DNA of 64,000 bases from assembly GCA_022376465.1 (NCBI GenBank), contig JACDTU010000015.1, positions 868,001 to 932,000 on the forward strand, read 5' to 3'. Made by a program: the position numbers and the translations under genes. Of the stretch, positions 46,688-58,056 are shown in pieces (the stretch's first letter is position 1; every line of letters starts with the position of its first letter). Under the pieces are notes generated by a model. It searched no databases. It was not told the DNA's origin and was given only the letters and a program-made list of their open reading frames with translations. Origin of the DNA: Cubamyces lactineus (lineage: Eukaryota; Basidiomycota; Agaricomycetes; Polyporales; Polyporaceae).

Positions 46688-46972
46688 TCGTCGGTGCCCC
46701 GGTTGGTACTTTGTCGTCAAAATGGCGGGGCGCTGGAAAGTGATACATGGGGTGTACGTTGAGCGATTGTCAACATTGTTGTACCGAGGTATATGTATGC
46801 CCGTGCTGTGTGTACCATTGCGTCGAATTGGACGAACTCTTAGTTCTATCGTGCGGGCGCTTACTGCTTAGTACTTCAGCCGCCGCGATGAGCACACTCC
46901 GTCCAGCCACCTTCATCCGCCTGTCTCCCTAGGCTCACTTGTCGCGCTACATCTCTCGCCGGTCACTTCTCA

Positions 46973-48718
46973 ATGATTGCTGCTATAACAGCGAACCTTT
47001 CTACGGGTGCTGGGATATCATCTCGCTCTCTGGGGACTGTGCGGAGGGCGCTTTCTGCTGCCCATTCGCCACTCAGAATCTCGTTGCGAACAAGTGTTCG
47101 CTTCCTCCACACACCACCTACACGACCTGCAGTCGGTATAGTCGAGTGCAGACGGACATCTCCGTCTGTATCTATACCAGCACCTCAGAAAAGACACGCA
47201 ACGTACGTACGCCTCATTCATCATCCTCAACCTGCTTCAGACACCCTCCGCCGACCATGTCCGCCTCTTTGCCGGATCTCTGGCCCGTTTATCGTATCAT
47301 ATTCCTTCTCGTCCAAACAGATCGTCTGAATATGCGATAAGCTAGGCGCGTCTCAAATGGGATATCGCCAAAGTCTGTCCTCATCGTTAACAAGCTCCGA
47401 ACGAAACCTGTGGTCGATGCCATAGACACCCTGCTCAAGTGCGAGCTTCGTACAAATTTGATATCACTATATAATAAACAAGAGCCCCAGATATATTCGC
47501 GAAAAGTATCCAGACGTCGAGATATATCACGAAGACCGGCCAGACATACCGGAATGCGCCAAAGTTTGGCACCCAGGTGAGTCGTTTGGTGTCGGAATTA
47601 TAGTTATTCTGTACCAACTTCCCCACTAGGTCCAGATGCCCAACCAATCGACCTTGTCATCACACTGGGAGGGGACGGTACAATACTCCACGCCTCTTCG
47701 CTGTTCAAGACGGGCGCGGTGCCTCCTGTGTTGAGCTTCTCCATGGGCACACTCGGGTTTTTGCTCCCCTTCCGTAAGCGTCACCGCATCTTTATACATC
47801 ATGCTCCGGTGGACCAATCACGCTCCTAGACATCGATGACTACACGAAGGCTATTGATAGCGCGTTTGCGGGACGCATCACCGTCCTGCATCGAATGCGC
47901 TTGTCATGTTCCTTCCAAGACTCTGGCGGCGAGCGCATCGATACGCAGTGCGAAGGTGCGACCATCAGTGCAGCATATTCCGGTGGCTAATACTATTCCA
48001 CAATCTGTGCAGATTGGCAGGTCATGAACGAAGTGGCTTTGCATCGAGGGTCCAGTCCACATCTCAACACCATTGACGTATTTGTGGACGGCCAGCATCT
48101 AACCGAAGCCGTCGTACGTTCTCTTTGGGCGTTCAGCTTCGCCCATGGTATTCTGGCTGACAGTTACTTACGCGCTGGGTTTCTAGTCAGATGGTTTGAT
48201 AGTATCAACTCCGACGGGATCGACAGCTTACTCCCTTTCTGCGGGTGGTCCAATCGTCCATCCGTCATTGAGCGCGATCGTATTGACTCCCATATGCCCG
48301 CGAAGCTTGTCATTCCGGCCACTCGTCTTCCCTTCATCGTCCTCTATCACGCTCCGGGTAAGTCTAAGTGCCTCTCAGTCTGCCGTCGCAGGAACGCCCC
48401 GGAATCTAACATAGCATTTGCTTGCTCTCGGCTGTCACCAAAATCCAGATAAGCGAGCGCAGTCGCGCATCCGCTGGCCTGTCCATGGATGGGCAGGTAT
48501 CGCATATACTGAGCCCTGGCGAGGCAGTGACCGTCCGCGCATCGCTGTACTCCATCCCGTGCATCAACCGGTCGTCCATTACCGAGCCCGAGGACATTCT
48601 TGATGGGGAAGGCGCTGGCCCTGGGAAGGAGGATGACTGGGTTCGGGATATCAACAATTTGCTGCAGTACAATGCGACGTTCCGGAGCAAAGCGCTAACG
48701 AGGCATTCGAGGTCGTGA
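46973..48718 (+). CDS. NAD(H) kinase, probably mitochondrial
   Basis: Makes NADP(H) from NAD(H) and ATP. The core is clear: [32 protein letters not shown], the diagnostic [18 protein letters not shown] with [13 protein letters not shown], then [48 protein letters not shown] and a C-terminal [20 protein letters not shown]. All are collinear over about seven exons, ending TGA 48716-48718. The start is less sure. The ATG at 46973 opens [18 protein letters not shown] followed by Arg/Ser-rich sequence like a mitochondrial presequence; that frame can splice from 47,294 to the TCTGTCC at about 47,376 in phase. The presequence points to a POS5-like role. An ATG further upstream (46888) stops quickly. 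Confidence 0.8.
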
Positions 48719-50152
48719 TGCCTAAAGTGCCGCGAGGGGCGGGTCGTGGCCTCGATCCATATTCGACGTTGACTCATTGTGGTCTTCAGATGTGTATAGG
48801 TGAGGCTTGTTGATGCTGTCTAGGCATTCACCGCTTTTAACACTTTCATACGCAGCATCCTAGTACGAATCAGCAAGGGGGTCTCAGTCTCGTAGGTAGT
48901 CGTGGCATTTAAGGCTAAGCATTGCGCTGCGTTGCCTAACCTGTTCTCAGGGGGTAGTGCTAGTGCACTATCCCACTCACGAAGAACTGCGCAAAATAAA
49001 TGTGAGGCTATGAGTACGCTAGCACGGCTGCCCAGTCCTCAATCATTGCGTCTTGGTGCGCACCTTGTACAACTGGTCGACGGGCACTGCCGAGACGCCA
49101 GCACCCGTGTACGCCCCTGCGCACGTTGGAATGTAACTATGTTGGATTCACCGAGGATGAACAGCATGTGGTTGACTTGGCCTGTAAGGTTATGGTCAGC
49201 GCAGACCGCGTCGGTATTGCGATGCGATACTCGTGGCGATACAGCACGTCACTGTATATGTATAGTGCCGTGTCAACTATGCTTCTCGCCGACTGCCCCC
49301 TCATTGGCGTGATGACCGCGATTAGCGGGAACAGGATTCATGCGGTGTTCACAAGCTGTACATAGGCTTCTCCGATGTCCCAACGGCAGAGGTCCCTAGC
49401 TGAGGGCTGAGATACTTGTGCGATCGTCGCGCCATACCGCTTTCTGTGCTCGTACTTGGGCGTACGAACTCTTCTCCCTTGCTCTCTCGCAGAGCCACCG
49501 TTATGCCAATAGCAGGATCGATGGATGGCAATGCAGGGTGTAGTTGCATTGTAGACGGTCCTTTTTGACACATTGGCCGGAGGATGCAGCACGGATCTCA
49601 AATGCTATCGGGAGCGCACTGCTTTGCGGTGGAGCCGATGTTGTACTCGTCTTCAACCTAATCGTTTTAGCGGACCGCATCCATATTTGCCTTCGGGACC
49701 TAATTTGACAGAAGCTCGGACTCGGGGCGCTGGCGAAGCACCCATAGAACCGCTCCGGAAGGTCCCTGACGCGGAAGCCTGAGCAGTGGATGTCGAGGTC
49801 CGCCGATGACACAGCCAATCTCGCAGATCAACGCCTGAGGAAAGCGATTGATATTGATAGAGCGCTCGTCAGAGCGAGTGTATTCCTGCAACATGGAAGA
49901 ATAATAGGATAGTCAATACAGAGCAAATCGTGCTAGTGGGGCGTAATACGTAGGGTTTATACAGAAATTACTAGTTACATGAGTAGACGTAAAGCGTAGG
50001 CAAAGAGAGTATGATGTCCTATTGGTCTGTCCCGGGCTTTGTGGTGAGCCACGATGGGAAACGGGTATAGTACGAGCCAGAGGCGAAAGGTAATGCACAG
50101 GTGTCGGGGTATACTTGCGGGACAGCGGCATTCTATGGATGCAATTGTTCGT
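48719..50152. other. Intergenic stretch
   Basis: Short frames only. The plus-strand frame at 49,126-49,365 (GFTEDEQHVVDLACKVMV) reads plausibly but has no splice partner. Nothing is supported firmly. Confidence 0.35.
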
Positions 50153-50747
50153 TCATTCTTGCACAGGCTTGCCAAAGAGGCTTTTCGCCCAGTCGATGGC
50201 ATTGCGCGGCGAGGTGGAGGGCCCGCCGTTTGGGTGGTGCGGAGATGGCGATCGGGAACGACAGCGCGAACGCGCGGGTGCGCCGGGGACGGGGATGATC
50301 TTGTGCACGGGGCGCGGAGATGGTGCGCGTGAGGGGGAGAGGAAGTCGTCGTGGGAGGTCTTCTCTTTGACGGTGAAGTACTCGGGAGGGGGCTGGTCGT
50401 GCGCGTCGATGACGATCTCGGGGGTGACGGTGATGTCGAGCACCTCGTATCGAGCGCGGGAGGTGATAACGGAGTTCCAGGCCATGGCACCGATGCGGAT
50501 GAGCTGGCGCTGCTTGTTGACGGTGCCGTTGATGGAGATGGAGATGCGCTCGGGGTCGACTGAGGCGAGCTCCGGGAAGACCTGGCGGGCGAACTCTACG
50601 CCTTCCTGATGAGATATATGCAGAGTGTGAGTCGAGCGGGTGAGAGTGTTGAGGATAGGGAGCTACCTTGTACGTAGATGCAGGGGTAACGTAAACCATG
50701 GTACCGTGGAAGCGGTAGGTCAGGATGTCAGTGCCTGCGGAGGACAT
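50153..50747 (-). CDS. Small conserved-looking protein of unknown function
   Basis: Two exons (50667-50747 and 50153-50605, one 61-bp intron, phase 0) give 177 residues. Exon 1 reads MSSAGTDILTYRFHGTMVYV, TPASTYK; exon 2 continues EGVEFARQVFPELASVDPER, ISISINGTVNKQRQLIRIG, then WNSVITSRARYEVLDITVTP. The alternating hydrophobic pattern suggests a small beta-rich or mixed domain of about 100 residues. The rest is a Ser/Pro/Arg tail ending WAKSLFGKPVQE. There is no signal peptide or membrane segment. No family is recognised. Confidence 0.65.
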
Positions 50748-52672
50748 GACTTCTAGGATGTGTAGGATAGAAGATCCTGAGTGAGGTGGGGACTTGCCGC
50801 GGGTGGCTAGTTGACAGCTGCGAGGTTCTGGGGAGGAGTCCTGTGGGCGACGCTATTAAGTACTACCAGCCGAACAATAGCCATTGAGGTAGCGCTGGGA
50901 TTGAAGGATAATGCAGGGCTGGCGTCGATATTTGGGGCTTGCCAGTGCGAGTTGCGGTGAGAAAGCCTGTTCTGGGACGAGCATATGTCGCACGAGGAGG
51001 CAGTGTCCAGTGCCGACGGTGACCCACACAGACTATAGTACTGGATCATGCTTCACGCCAACATTGCGTTCGTGGTCGACAGAGGCGGCAAGGCCATCTA
51101 AGTACCGAGCTCGGTCTACACGCACACCGCTCTGTCATCGCAATCTCCTCCCAACCACCATCTCTTCCTTGGATCCTGTCCCTCCACAGGCCACAGAAGT
51201 ACTTGCGCTCCAATCACACAGACAACGGAACGCAAAGGTAAACACCGTTCATTGTGGACACTTGGTACAGCATCTGCGCGGTGTCATATGTACAGCTCCC
51301 AGGACTTTTCGCTGCCTCTCGCACTGCGGGCCGTATATCGCCACCCAGGCGACATGTCCATGCTCCGAGTCATTCCACATCCTCACAGCCGACTCGGAAC
51401 AATCTCCGCTTCAGGCCTCCCTCGACCCCGGCGCCGCTCAACTGTCTCGAGTCTACAGCTATTGTGGCGAGCACTACAGCATGCTCCCCGGTACTAGGCT
51501 TCCCTCCGAAGTAACGCTCATGCCGGCGCCACCCGCCCAGCCAGCCTTCTAGCCTGATCCTCTCAAGCCTGCATCTGTGACGCCCATCGTGTTTTCACCG
51601 GTTGCGAGATGCGATCCGGAGCTAGCGCACCTGCGTCGCCCTGCAGCCACCGACCGTATGACCTGCGGTCGTTCATATCGAATGCTCTTCCGCAGGCTCT
51701 GTTCGCGATTATCAGGGCGATGCAAGCGTCCGCGGCACCTCAGCGGAGCCTCGTGCAGTTTGCTGGGGCCCGAGGCTATGCCGCGATGCAGAGATCGAGC
51801 ATAAGAGGCCCTCTTTGCGCCGGCGGTTCACGATCGTGCCCTTCGCGCGCATGACCTGATCTATAGTACTTGATCAGGTCAACATGTGGTATCCTAGAGG
51901 CGTCTGCCACGTGCTGCAGATGTCTAGACGGAATCGAGTGAGATATTGGTGTGGGCACTGCTGCTTGGGCGACTTCATTCAAGGTTCGCACTCGATTGTT
52001 ACCCTGAGTCTGCTTCATATACTGATGCTCATCATCATAACTTGAACCATAGGTGCATATTGCAATAGATCAATTCGCTCCCTTTATGCGGCGTTGCGTC
52101 CCGCATGATCGCAACCGAGACCGATGCTCAGAACAGGCATATAGAATACCGCGTTCGGAGCCTCTCGCTCGACGGAGTGATGGCACACGCGCTACCGACG
52201 AGTGGTAATGCAGCCTCGGTGGCGCATTGTGACTAAGAGAATGTGACCACGATGCTACACCCATACAAGATCGTTCACTCGGTTTGGACGATCTGTCGTT
52301 CACCCGCACGGTCTAAGCTTCTCTAGCTCGCGGCGTCAGCAACGTCCGACTATGCGCCGCGCGGGGGACGTAATACACCATTGTACGGCGTCTGGCGTTC
52401 TGGCACCGTGGGTTGTGAGAGAGCACAGAAGGCCCATTGCGGCAGGACCTTCTCTGGCTTCTTGGGCACTCACGGAGGACACGTTGCCGAGACTTCGAGG
52501 CTCGAGGGAGAGCGCGTCGGATGTCCCGGGGCAGACTACCGCAGCACACGCCGCACAGAGGCTCGTGCTGCCCCCGTGTACGGGCCTTGTTCCTAATCTC
52601 GACTCGAGATGGGGGAGATAGTGGCGGCTGCGCCTCCGAAGGGTAGCTCGATACTTAAACCTGCCTGATCTC
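50748..52672. other. 1.9-kb gene-poor stretch
   Basis: A plus-strand frame at 50,911-51,552 (ending MPAPPAQPAF) is open for 213 codons but lacks splice context, a domain or a clean start. Nothing else is supported. Confidence 0.35.
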
Positions 52673-52685
52673 TCTCACTAGCCCC
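52673..52685 (+). promoter_or_regulatory. Leader block shared with the second paralogue
   Basis: TCTCACTAGCCCC lies 36 bp before the ATG of the first coiled-coil paralogue. The same 13 bases lie 31 bp before the ATG of the second (56225-56237). It is probably a transcription-start or leader element kept after duplication. Confidence 0.5.
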
Positions 52686-52721
52686 CTCGTCTACGTTTCG
52701 TGCTTTACGCTGATTTACACC

Positions 52722-54451
52722 ATGTCGCCGAAGCGGAACACATCAGGAGCTAAGAAGACGGGAGCGCCTGGGAGCGCGGGCAAGATTGCAGATGGGGAGC
52801 AGGTGCGGTGTGGTTTAACTCGCTCGCTCGTACTACCGCAGTGCGCTCATCTGGAATCGCGACAGACTCCCGTCTCAAGACCGCTCACTCCCCCCGAGAG
52901 CCCCAGAATATCCATGAGACGCGACGTGCCCCCAATCAATACGAACATGGACGGCGGGGCGGGCTCCCGCCAGGAGCAAAGCAGCACAACAGCGTCTTCT
53001 GGGTTGCACCCCGATGCGCATATTGACTTATTGTTGAAGTCAAGTCAGCAAACGCTCTGGAGCCTAGGAGAGACTTTCAGGATTGTAGCGAATCAAACGC
53101 TAACGCTCACGACGCTCAGTCCTGCGCTGGGCGCAGTGAAGAAGGTGGGTGTTTTGGCCGCGGTATTGGGGTTGAGGGCGAGCGCTGAGCACACCTCGGA
53201 ATGTCGGTTCTAGATCGAGGCTTTGGAGGTGGAAGTCAAGTCGCACGGCGACGGGCAGAAGGCGTACATTGAGAAGGCTTGGAACGAAGTTGGCCAGAAG
53301 GTCGAGGAACGGATCGAGAAGATGCTGAGGCCGCGCGTCAGCGAGATGGTCGAAGCGGCGATTGAGAAGGTCATCGGGCATCGCGTTCAGGACGCGGTGA
53401 GTGTGCTCTTTCGTCTGGCCAGCCTGGTCTCTGAGGCGATTGTGTTGTAGCTGGAGAAACAAATACAGAAGGAGCAGAAGGAGACGATCGAGAAGTATAA
53501 GGCACGGATTCTCGAGGTGAAGATCCTGCTCACCAACGCGTACGTGCTCTTCATTTGCTGCTGTGTGAGGAGGGCGGCTTACCTGGCGTGCGCGTCGTTT
53601 CGCGTTCTGTCGGTCTTGCAGCGAAGCGAGGCGTTCGAATGAGCAATGTCGCCGCGAGTTCTCCGCGGAGCCCTTGCGCCCGCTGCTGCGGCCCCCCGGC
53701 GCGTCGCCTCCAGATACCGCGGCCGCTCCCGGAAATACGCGCGAAGGCAAGGGGGCGAAGGCATCGCAGAAGGCGACGACGAGCGACGCGGGCGAGCGGT
53801 CCGCAGCGGCTGGGACGCCCTCGCCGCTGTTCCCGCGACACGTCGTACAGCTGTCCAGGATGTCGGCGCGGGACGCACGGCAGCTCGTGCTCGACTATGG
53901 GCTGTCGGTCGGGGACGGCAAGGAGCGCCTTGATGATTGGGAGGACCTAGGAGAGCCTGATGACAAGGGTGCAGGCACCGGCAAAGGTTCAGGGAACAAG
54001 CAGAACGGTAATGCGGGTGGAGGCTCGGAAAAGAAGGGCACGAAGGCGAAGGATGCGAAGGATGCGCAGGAGAAGGAGGAGAAGGCGAAGAGAGAGCGCG
54101 AGGAGAAGCTCGTCGCGCGGGAGCAGGCGCGGCGGGAAGACCTCAATGCTTTCATGCAGTTCATCGGGGTGAGCTGTTTCACGGCGTCCGTTTCTTCCTG
54201 GGTGTGAACCGAAGGCTGACGTTTTCGTTCCCTTTGCAATCTCCTATGCGGCGCTCTCGCGTATCGCCCGTCTTCGACACGACGCCTACCGCGCCATCGC
54301 CGCGCCGCCGACCCTCGACGCGCACTCTGACGTGCTCCTCCGTCGGGACGTGCGGATGTCGATGGGCACGGTGGTGCTGCTCGCGTGGTACGCCGTGTGC
54401 GCGTCGATGGGCGACGGCGCGGACGCTGGCGTACGTATGGAATTCTCGTGA
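52722..54451 (+). CDS. Coiled-coil protein, tandem paralogue A (unrecognised family)
   Basis: Six exons (52722-52802, 52866-53144, 53214-53396, 53451-53539, 53622-54168, 54215-54451) join in phase to give 471 residues. Order: a basic N-terminus (MSPKRNTSGAKKTGAP); a motif TPVSRPLTPPESPR at the start of exon 2; helices LLLKSSQQTLWSLGETFRIV; a 61-codon exon IEALEVEVKSHGDGQ to RVSEMVEAAIEKVIGHRVQD; coil EKQIQKEQKETIEKYKARIL; a long Pro/Ala then Lys/Glu-rich linker; and a conserved C-terminus ADVFVPFAISYAALSRIARL with a short hydrophobic run MGTVVLLAWYAVCASMGDGA ending VRMEFS. No known domain is recognised. The hydrophobic C-terminus is too short to call a membrane anchor firmly. Paralogue B lies 3.5 kb downstream on the same strand. 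Confidence 0.75.
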
Positions 54452-54884
54452 CCCTCGCTCGTGGGGTCGCCGTCGTCTCTGAAAAATCAGCTTGGACATT
54501 ACGAGGTCCTCCCGACGTCGCCGAGGATCGCGGTTGGTGCCAGCGGTGCTTCGGTCGCAGTATGTTCTCCCATTGTCGAATCTAAACGTTCGAGCTCGAG
54601 TGCGTATTGGCCGTGGTAAGGTGCCAGCCCGAGCCGCACGGCATGATGGACGTCGTCCTTGTACAATATTGTATGGCTAGCTTCGACCCTCCCGGCATAC
54701 TGTTGTGTATCTTGTGTACAGTGCCCCTTTCTTGTTGTATCATGGCATCGTGTATGTATACCCCGCACGTTGTATCTTGGATTGAGTAGTATCATGTCAT
54801 CGGTCTGAATTGATTGTGATGGCTCGCGCGCGTGTTCTACATTGAATATTGATACAGTGGGGATATGATACAACAAACGTCTAC

Positions 54885-55673
54885 TTAAAAGTCCTTGGTA
54901 GGTGCGTCAGCGGTGCCCGAGTCGTAGCGCCTGACGGGCTCCTGGTTGTCCTCGCGAGCGTCCTTTTTGAAGTACTGGACGTCCTCCGAATCCAACATAC
55001 CTGCGACCTTGTCGGCTTGCCACTTTTTGAACGCAAAGCCGGGGCCTGTGTGGGAGTAGTCTTTGCCGTTCGCCTGGTCCTTGTGGTACTTGACCTGGGG
55101 AAAGTCCGAGTGGGCGGAATCCGGATCGAGGGAGAGGGAGACGAGGGCGTTGATGGTGGTGGATTTGATGCCACCAGGGAAGGTCCACGTCTGGGAGGGG
55201 AGGATAGGACATCAGGAGGGTGGATATGATGAGCGCGAGGAACGGACCTGTTCATTCTTGAACTGGATGAGGAGGGGGTCGTTTTTGACGACCTGGTAGC
55301 TTTCGTTGTTGCTGGAGCGGAAGAGCTTGGGAAGAGCGAACCACTGGCCGGCCATCTTGAAGCGGTCGTTGGCGTAGACGAACTGGTCGTCGTAGACGCA
55401 GTCTGGAGTGTAGCGCTCTACGCGGCGGCGGGTGGGTTGGCAGGAGTAGAGGGCGATGATGTCGTCCATGAGTGCCTGGCGTGCGGGAGAGAGGGGAATG
55501 GACTTTGAGGGATCGGGGTGGTAGTCGTCTGTGGTGGAGGTCTGGCGGACTTCAAAGTGTTCTCCGGGGAGGGAGGAGTTGTTGGGAAGGGAGTTGGACG
55601 ACATGGGGCGGAAGGAGTGCTGCGAGCGTGCAGAGAGGGCGGGCGGACGAGCGACGCGAAACACTCTGTTCAT
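54885..55673 (-). CDS. NTF2-like (SnoaL-type) fold protein, possibly mitochondrial
   Basis: Two exons (55248-55673, 54885-55190) join in phase to give 243 residues. The N-terminus MNRVFRVARPPALSARSQHS, Arg/Ser-rich without acids, fits a mitochondrial targeting peptide. The fold region starts ALMDDIIALYSCQPTRRRVE, RYTPDCVYDDQFVYANDRF, then GQWFALPKLFRSS and TWTFPGGIKSTTINALVSLS, the helix plus curved-sheet pattern of NTF2-like/DUF2358-type domains. The C-terminal part (KDYSHTGPGFAFKKWQADKV) is specific to the family. Enzyme activity cannot be assigned. The gene lies between the two tandem coiled-coil paralogues on the opposite strand, so the duplication unit may have spanned or been interrupted by it. 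Confidence 0.65.
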
Positions 55674-55691
55674 GGCCACCGTCGTCCGCCT

Positions 55692-55697
55692 TATATA
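55692..55697 (-). promoter_or_regulatory. TATA element of the NTF2-like gene
   Basis: Minus-strand TATATAAGG lies about 20 bp upstream of the ATG at 55673. This is close for a TATA box, so transcription may begin within or just before the start codon, or a later ATG may be used. Confidence 0.35.
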
Positions 55698-56224
55698 CCG
55701 CCCAGTCGAATGACGTCCGCTCTCGATCCCAGCATCCGATGACGACCCAGTGACAAGCGCCCATCTACACGACGCGACGCGTCCTATTCAGTCACGTGCC
55801 ACGCGTACCCTCTCAGGTAATGTCCGTGGAAAGCTCGTCCTTGCTGTCTGGCACGCTCATTCAACAAGTTTACTCAGCTCTCAAAGGAAGCTATTCAGCA
55901 CTCACCTCTCTCAACAGCCCCAACACACAGTTCACGACATGAAAGTCTTACATGGCCCTCTTACGGATCGACCATACGCCCCCATTATGAGGAATAATCG
56001 CCTGGCGTTACGGCGCTACCGGTTGACAGAGCTACACACACAACTCCGATTGCGGTTCGTGCTTCTTTGGCCCACGGTCTGCACGTGTAATCGAGAGCGC
56101 CTTGAATGCACAGGCGAACTCTCAGGCTGCCGTAGCACACCGCGCATGCTGCTCTGCACTCGTCCTTCAGTGCCCTAATACGCTACACTGGGCCTCTGCG
56201 TTCAATCTGATCTAGCAATAATAC
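55698..56224. other. Divergent intergenic region
   Basis: Promoter region between the minus-strand NTF2-like gene and paralogue B. No gene is seen. Confidence 0.4.
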
Positions 56225-56237
56225 TCTCACTAGCCCC
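56225..56237 (+). promoter_or_regulatory. Leader block shared with the first paralogue
   Basis: Second copy of TCTCACTAGCCCC, 31 bp before the ATG at 56269. The sequence just downstream also matches loosely (CCACGTACG against CGTCTACG). Confidence 0.5.
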
Positions 56238-56268
56238 ATCCACGTACGCTTGCCTTGGCTAGACGTCT

Positions 56269-57581
56269 ATGGCTTCCAGCCGACTTTACCAACAACATCC
56301 CGAGGACGCCGGCGGAAACAAGACCACAGGTTGCGACCAGGTTGGAAATAGTTAATTTTGTTCATATCGCTGTCCCAGCGCTCACACTTTCCTCCCCACA
56401 GGCCCCCGTTTTCAGACCGCTCACTCCTCCCGAATCCCCTCGGAGTCCTGATGGGACCGCCTCCAGCGAGGCAAGGCCAGGCGGATCGACATATCACGAC
56501 TTACAGCCAGAAACGCAGGATGCGGTAGACCAGCTTTTGAGATCGAGCCAGACGACGCTCGATCACACTCAACGGATTGTCCAAATTGTTTCTGATCTAA
56601 CTTATGCAACCGCTACCCTCGGACCAGTGATGAGAGCTGCGGATGAGGTGGGTGCTCTCCACACATCTTGCTGCGGAACGGGCGAGGGCTGACTACGCAT
56701 CGGGATTAGATTGCGCGTTTGAAAGTGGAGGTGCAGTTGCACGGTGAGGCGCGGAACGCGGCCATCGAGAAAGCGAAGATGGACGTCCGACAGACAGTCG
56801 AGGACCGGATCGCGCAGACACTCAGGCCACGGGTCGTTCGGATGGTAGCGCACGCGGTCGAGCAAGTCATTGGGGATTGTGTCCAAGCGGCTGTAAGTTT
56901 GTACACACATCTCAGTTGGCCACTATTCTCATTCGGAGGATGCCTGTTCTGTAGCTGGAGGGCCTCGTTCAGCGGCAGATGAAGGACGAGATCGACCGGT
57001 ACAGGGCACGTATCCTCGAGGTTAGAACAATGCTCGCCGATGCGTACGTCTTGTTATCAGGTATTGCGTGAAGAGGGCTTACGCAGTTGCGACGGTCATT
57101 GGGTGTTACCTCATGATGGTCATCTCGCCCTCAGTGAAGCTCGGCGACGGAACGAGCAACACCAGTGCGAGGCGAGATATATGAACATGCATCCCATTGG
57201 GGTAGGTCCCTTCCCTTGCACTCATTCGTGGCACCATTCTCCGTCTGGAGAGCAGATTGAAGGCTGACGTTTTGCTTCCCTGTTCGCGAGGCGACACCTG
57301 CTGCCCCCGTCACAATACATTCCCCCGACGCGCCGGATATGCCTGTCCCCGCCACAACAACTGCCCCCGAGCCAACACTCGCCACTGCTCCTTCATCACC
57401 CCGTTGTCTCCCCGCCGCGCGCCGCTCGTCGCCCACGCGGGGGCAAACCACGCATTCAAAAGCGCACTCCCTTTGGAATGTGCAGGTGTCGATGGGCGCT
57501 ATGGTGCTCCTCGCGTGGATCGCGGTGTGTGCGTCGTTGGGCGACGGCGCGGATGCTGGCGTGCGGATGGCGTTTTCGTGA
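56269..57581 (+). CDS. Coiled-coil protein, tandem paralogue B (shorter)
   Basis: Six exons (56269-56340, 56402-56647, 56710-56892, 56955-57043, 57135-57201, 57291-57581) join in phase to give 315 residues. It follows paralogue A exon by exon: MASSRLYQQHPEDAGGNK; APVFRPLTPPESPRSPDG; VDQLLRSSQTTLDHTQRIV; the same 61-codon exon (IARLKVEVQLHGEARNAAIE to VIGDCVQAA); coil RQMKDEIDRYRARILEVR; and a C-terminus MGAMVLLAWIAVCASLGDGA ending VRMAFS. It lacks the 150-residue Lys/Glu linker of A. In the last exon the segment homologous to ADVFVPFAISYAAL has been replaced by a Pro/Thr/Ser-rich stretch read from a shifted acceptor. The first exon differs almost completely from A. The family is unrecognised; the conserved parts suggest an oligomerising helical core. 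Confidence 0.7.
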
Positions 57582-58056
57582 TCCTTGCGAGGGTTATGAC
57601 GGGGTGCGCGTCGTGAGGCATCGGTTGGATAGTAAGCTATGCGGGGCGTGCTTCTTTGCGCAGGGTTGGCGTTGGTGCGCGGTGGAGAGTCTGCCAGTCG
57701 ATACGGTAGAGCGTGTGCGTGTAGGAAGTTGGGCGTGGTGAGTTGGCGCGGAGTGTGCGGGTGTTGCTTGGTTCCTTGTAGTTATATAGTAATGTATACC
57801 TAGCTGTGCTGCTGTATGATGGTGAGTCGCCTGTTCAGTCTAGAGATGAACTGGTCAGTAGTCCACGGTCAGCAACCTGCGCAGTCCGAGGAAGGGGCCA
57901 GTAGCACTAGCAGAGACGCGACGCGCGGGTGTGCTAGCACGTGACGGCGTACCTTTGAACAATGCGTCGCGTGGTTGAGGGTGAGCGCGTCTTTCCCTCT
58001 CTCTCCGTCCTCTCTCGTCCAGTGGGCGCATACAGCCACCAGCCTACCCTCCCGCT
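57582..58056. other. Intergenic region
   Basis: 475 bp of 3' flank and promoter. No feature beyond a CT-rich leader (CCCTCTCTCTCCGTCC) just before the BRCT gene. Confidence 0.4.

Noticed and set aside
50911..51552. 213-codon plus-strand frame
   Set aside because: No start context, splice sites or family; composition is like surrounding non-coding DNA.
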